Part shown: piece after piece, positions 60,251-64,000 of the stretch
Layout of the letters: the number at the start of each line of letters is the position of its first letter
Numbering within the stretch: position 1 is the first letter of the stretch
DNA from: Pratylenchus scribneri
Lineage: Eukaryota; Nematoda; Chromadorea; Rhabditida; Pratylenchidae
DNA length: 64,000 nucleotides
Direction: 5' to 3'
Assembly (NCBI GenBank): GCA_030063045.1
Contig: JAQSEB010000049.1
Coordinates: 1,550,001-1,614,000, forward strand
The notes under the pieces: model-generated
What the model was told of the DNA's origin: nothing
The model's input: the letters and a program-made list of their open reading frames with translations, nothing else
Database searches by the model: none
Made by a program: the position numbers and the translations under genes

Positions 60251-60697
60251 TTCTTAATCCGGGTATAAGTTTTCGATAAAAGAAATCTGATTTTGAGGGC
60301 AAAAAAATGTAAATTTTTTGACAATAAAATTGGGCACATTTTTCAGCGTTCCCCATTCATCATAATTATAAAATTCTCTAATAAATCTTTTCATTTTTAT
60401 TCTAATTTTTTATTCATTTTAACTCCGCAAAAGATAGTTCATTTCATACAGTCATTTTTTCAAATCTTTTATTCATTTTAAATTAACTTCTTAAAACACC
60501 ATTCGTACAGTCATTTTTTTCCAACATAAATCTGTCATATAAATCTACCATTTTCTACTAATAGATTAAGAGCATTTTCTCATAGACATTGAAAAAAGGC
60601 TTGAAATACCTTTTAATAGACATCGAAAAAAATTCAAAAAAGGCACAAACGTAGTTTTGACATTTCATTAGAATGAATGAAATATTTAACCAATGAA

Positions 60698-60990
60698 ATG
60701 ACACGGCACATTTTAGCAAATTTTGGCACTTATTTAATCAGAATATGGGATTACAGAACAACAACAAACAAATAATTTTTTAACGTTTTAAAACACACGA
60801 AGTTTTCTGCCAATTTCCAATTAAGGTCATTTAGTTCCCATTGAGATGTCACGGCACATTTTAATAAATTTTGACACCATTTTTAATCAAAAATATGGGA
60901 TTACAGAAACAAATAATAAATAGTAATCTTTCACGTATATTAAAACACACGAATTTTTCTGCCAATTTCCAATTAAGGTCATTTAGTTTC
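60698..60990. repeat. Two-copy local duplication, about 150 bp
   Basis: Both copies contain CACGGCACATTTTA, AATATGGGATTACAGAA, TTAAAACACACGAA and TTTCTGCCAATTTCCAATTA followed by AGGTCATTTAGTT. Non-coding; divergence between copies is modest. Confidence 0.85.
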
Positions 60991-62011
60991 TCATCACATG
61001 TGCCCTCTGCCGTGTGCCACCTGGCACCTGGCACCGACCGAATGGATTGACGGCAATTTTGTGCGCCATCATGGGATTTAAGGCTGAATTTTTTTGGATT
61101 ATTTCTTCGTTTGATGTGAATTTTTTTTCGTTAAGATTTAATTTTTTTCTTTTTTGTCTAGGATTGGTGCTAACTTTTTTATAATTGAGCACTACCAAAG
61201 AAGAAGGTCAATTCGCCACTTAAGCCTATTTTCTAAAAATTGCCACTTTTTAATGGCTAATATTGGTGAATAGAGCGATTGGCTAATGGACCACCATTAC
61301 CAATCTTAAATTCATTGGAATTCACTGTAAAAATTGAGAGAAATATGGTAGTACGCATTAGTAATAAATGTATTAAAAGTTAAATGTTTAAAATATAAAC
61401 TTTTAGAAAAAACAATGTATAAATTGCGTGAAAATGAGGAAATGAAAATATAAAATGGAAATAAATCATTGGTTATTTGGATGTAAAATATTAAAGATGA
61501 AAATATAATTTTTAAGAAAAACATATAAATTGCGTGAAAACTGAAATTAGGTAATAAAAACATGGAAATGAAAATAAATATAAAAAGAACATTGGCTAAT
61601 GCTTAATGCATATTAAACGTTGAATAATGAAAACAAGAACGAAAATACATTTTATAAATTATTCTTGGAAATGAAATTTGGAAATGATTATATAAAGCTG
61701 CAAATAAATAAATTAATTTCTCAATATTTAATTATATTCGAATTATTAATAATAGTCTAGCTCATTTATTTATTAATGTAAATATAGCTTAATTAGTTTT
61801 TTTTTGTCCAAAAAGTAATTACAAATTGAATCATTTTAACTTGAGGCCATATATTGTCTTTTTGCAAATGAACAAAAATTAATAACCGAGAATAATTTAG
61901 GCTACAGAAATATTTTAGATTTAATAAAAGGATTTTATTTTAATAAAAGGAAGGAAATTGTAAAGAAGCCAAACCATCATATTTTATAGCTGCAAAAATT
62001 GTCCAATTTTA

Positions 62012-62170
62012 TTGTCTCAAAAATGTTTGGCCTAAATTTATGACTTCAAAAATATTTGGCCTAAATTTATGACTTCAAAAATGTTTGGCCCAAATTTATG
62101 ACTTCAAAAATATTTGGCCTAAATTTATGACTTCAAAAATGTTTGGCCCAAATTTATAGCTTTAAAAATG
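62012..62170. repeat. Short minisatellite E, about 29-bp unit x 5.5
   Basis: Head-to-tail units of TTTGGCCTAAATTTATGACT plus TCAAAAATG. Two unit variants alternate (TATTTGGCCT and TGTTTGGCCC), pointing to duplication of a two-unit block. Confidence 0.92.
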
Positions 62171-62841
62171 TATGGTCATATCCTGTAAAAATGCGCATTT
62201 TTTCTCACTAATTTAATCTTAATTCGCCAGCAGCGATTTTTTGAACACAAATTAATTAAATGACTTCCGCTTTTCTCTGTCTCCGTCTGGTAAATTTATT
62301 ATGATATGAGTGAGTAATATTGATATTATTTGTAACTTTATATATTGACCAAAAAGCCGGAAAGATTTTTACATTAGCAAAATAGTCGTCCTTTAGCAAA
62401 ACAACTGCCCTTTACACTAATCTTTTTTTTGTAAGTATGCGCAATATTTCCTGCAAGACAGTTTCCGCCAACTTTTTCTTCCATTAATCATATCCGTCTT
62501 CCTTCCGCCAGCTTACAGTAATTTTTACTTAATTTTCGTATAATTAAATATACAAAATTTTTTTCGTTAATATTTTTTAATAAAATATTATTGAATAATT
62601 TTTTAATTTTTATTAAATTTTTCGCAATATCATTTAAAAAATTTTCTCAAAAATAAAAAATTTTTATTGAAATTTTTAATCTATTTTATTTAAATTGAAA
62701 TAGTAATATAAAATAAAAATAAATCATCCCAAAAAAAACCATTTTTCCAATTCGAAAATGTCATATTGTGTTTGTTGGCCACGCCTTCATCCACCTGCGC
62801 GCGCGCAAAACTTTTCATCTTCTGCCCCCTAATCCGGGGAA

Positions 62842-62979
62842 TATAAAATGCCGCACTTTCCTTCACATATCCATCCAGAGAGCAATTTAAAACTGAAAAT
62901 TTCCATTAAAAAATCCGACCAAAAGATTCCTCCACCTGCCTAAAAGCAAAAATTGTACTTTTCCTCCCTCTTGCTTCAG
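62842..62979 (+). promoter_or_regulatory. TATA box, leader and acceptor of the 63-kb gene
   Basis: TATAAAA at 62842-62848 follows a short GC-richer stretch (GCGCGCGC near 62799). A clear polypyrimidine acceptor TTGCTTCAG ends at 62979, 60 bases before the ATG, so the leader is probably spliced or trans-spliced. Confidence 0.5.
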
Positions 62980-63039
62980 AATTTAAATACCATACAAATT
63001 CCTCAGTCAGCCCAAAAGCAAAACAAACCCAGAAAAGCA

Positions 63040-63576
63040 ATGGCAACAATATTCAATCATCTACTGTTCCTACTCGCCTTCCAATTTGTCCTATTCGAAG
63101 CAGCCGTATTGCATCCAAAACTTCGAAGGCGACGAACATCGTCCTCTTCGGCATCAATCAGTGTTGAAGAAAACGACAACAATGATGAAAAGGATGGCCA
63201 AAAACGGCGAATCCCCCCATTGAGCGAAAATGTCGAACAAAGCGATAGTGCCATTGGACAATTTTTCGACCATTTGAAGACATTCTTCATGGCCGCCGCC
63301 AAAAATGTTGCCCATCCCCCGAATGGTGACCAACAACGACTGAACAATTGCTTCTTCACCCCAATGAATTGCCAAATTGCTGGACAAAATGGCATTGTTG
63401 GCAGCAGAAGGCGGGATGGCCAACGAGTTGCCGCAATTTTTGTGCTCACCGATGAGGAACGAACAAAATTGATGGAACGGCAAATGCAACGGCAAAATGA
63501 GCACAAATTGAGGGCAAAGAGGAAGAAGCATCATAAGAATGGAAAAGGAAGTGGACGAAGGAAAATTTTGCTTTGA
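63040..63576 (+). CDS. Secreted precursor with allatostatin-C-like ring motif
   Basis: A single exon of 178 residues. I chose ATG 63040 because it directly precedes a signal peptide (MATIFNHLLFLLAFQFVLFE); the upstream in-frame extension to 62953 is leader sequence with an acceptor in it. Basic LRRRR and KRR sites, a Ser/Glu/Asp-rich spacer and a helical FFDHLKTFFMAAAKNV segment follow. Next comes NNCFFTPMNC, preceded by QQR and followed, 12 residues on, by SRRR. The spacing C-[FY]-F-x-P-x-x-C is that of insect allatostatin C (CYFNPISC). The C-terminus is highly basic (ERTKLMERQMQRQNEHK, then Lys/Arg-rich). Inference: a peptide hormone precursor yielding a disulfide ring peptide. Against it: no second peptide copy, and a long conserved-looking tail (VAAIFVLTDEER) after the putative peptide. 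Confidence 0.75.
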   Translation: MATIFNHLLFLLAFQFVLFEAAVLHPKLRRRRTSSSSASISVEENDNNDEKDGQKRRIPPLSENVEQSDSAIGQFFDHLKTFFMAAAKNVAHPPNGDQQRLNNCFFTPMNCQIAGQNGIVGSRRRDGQRVAAIFVLTDEERTKLMERQMQRQNEHKLRAKRKKHHKNGKGSGRRKILL

Positions 63577-64000
63577 TGAGGAGGAGAAGAATGTGCTAAT
63601 TTTTTATTTACTTATTATTCCTCACTCATACAAATATCCCATTCATTTTATTGTTTTTTTTATTTTGAATTTTTATATAAATATTTTAAAAGATTTTGGA
63701 TTTGAAATTCACTTTATTCGTGTTGGTTTTATTAGAGTACCATTTGTGTGTTTGTTGAGTGGATTTTGTAATAAATTGCTCCAATTTTTATTGATGGGTT
63801 TGCAAGAAGCAAATTCCTACATATTTTTGGTCATTTTTCAATTCCATTCCTTTGCCTTGAAATAATCCCCTTTCTATGATTGTTGTTGAATCTTTTTATA
63901 CAGTTGAAAAATTTGAATTAAACAAGAAACAAAATGTCTTAATTTTTTTTGACCACATTTCTTGGACCATGATAAAATTTACCTGTAAGAGTTTTGGTCT
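63577..64000. other. 3' flank of the secreted precursor gene
   Basis: AT-rich, probably 3' UTR then intergenic. A forward open frame (to 63865) overlaps the end of the gene in another frame and is not supported. Confidence 0.4.

Noticed and set aside
60983..61198. 71-codon reverse frame (Lys/Asn-rich)
   Set aside because: It overlaps a tandem duplication edge and has no recognisable features.
63057..63534. Reverse frames of 126-149 codons under the secreted precursor
   Set aside because: Shadows of the forward gene, which has TATA, acceptor and signal peptide.

Overview
The window reads as nuclear DNA of a nematode. The evidence is: very AT-rich non-coding sequence; split genes with strong TTTTCAG-type acceptors and many short introns; a fused isocitrate lyase/malate synthase gene (the nematode-type bifunctional glyoxylate-cycle enzyme); and a nuclear receptor of the HNF4-derived kind expanded in nematodes. 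The species cannot be named from sequence alone. No bacterial-type operons, CRISPR arrays, rRNA or tRNA genes were seen.

Layout. 1-6.5 kb (+): 3' part of a TR2/TR4/DHR78-type nuclear receptor (NR2C/NR2D; C. elegans nhr-41 type), with a 14-unit minisatellite in one intron. 8-19 kb: a mosaic of small secreted-protein genes (a six-cysteine saposin-like protein at 10.8-12.0 kb, an 88-residue acidic secreted peptide at 13.7-14.5 kb, a larger unrecognised secreted protein at 16.3-18.5 kb). These sit among at least eight non-autonomous DNA transposons, most with intact 8-9 bp target-site duplications (TSDs), and two of the elements are nested in others. 19-24 kb (-): a 119-residue secreted CxxC...HxxxC protein and an eleven-exon four-transmembrane protein. 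25-26 kb: a GC-rich transposon and a doubtful ORF. 26.9-33.6 kb (-): a complete 13-exon HNF4-derived nuclear receptor, 763 residues. 36-46 kb: mostly gene-poor, with a small acidic ORF, two further 8-bp-TSD elements, a 678-bp foldback element and local duplications. 46.7-47.3 kb (-): a 94-residue two-TM protein. 48.1-54.0 kb (-): complete icl-1-type gene, 17 exons, 972 residues, with a roughly 0.6-kb minisatellite in an intron. 54-62.8 kb: gene-poor, with five copies of the HNF4-type motif CAAAGTCCA upstream of icl-1, a foldback whose centre became a minisatellite, and short duplications. 62.8-63.6 kb (+): a TATA-preceded gene for a 178-residue secreted precursor with an allatostatin-C-like disulfide ring motif.

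The most unusual material is the repeat biology. There is a set of hAT-like elements whose terminal repeats and TSDs are conventional but whose subterminal DNA is built from a short word that differs from element to element. There are also three minisatellites in introns of three different genes that share the palindromic core TTCCGGAA. Exon models were built by hand from splice signals, reading-phase continuity and family motifs. Where phases close exactly over many exons (icl-1, the HNF4-type receptor, the TR2/4-type receptor, the saposin-like gene) the models are strong. Four introns need a GC rather than GT donor.
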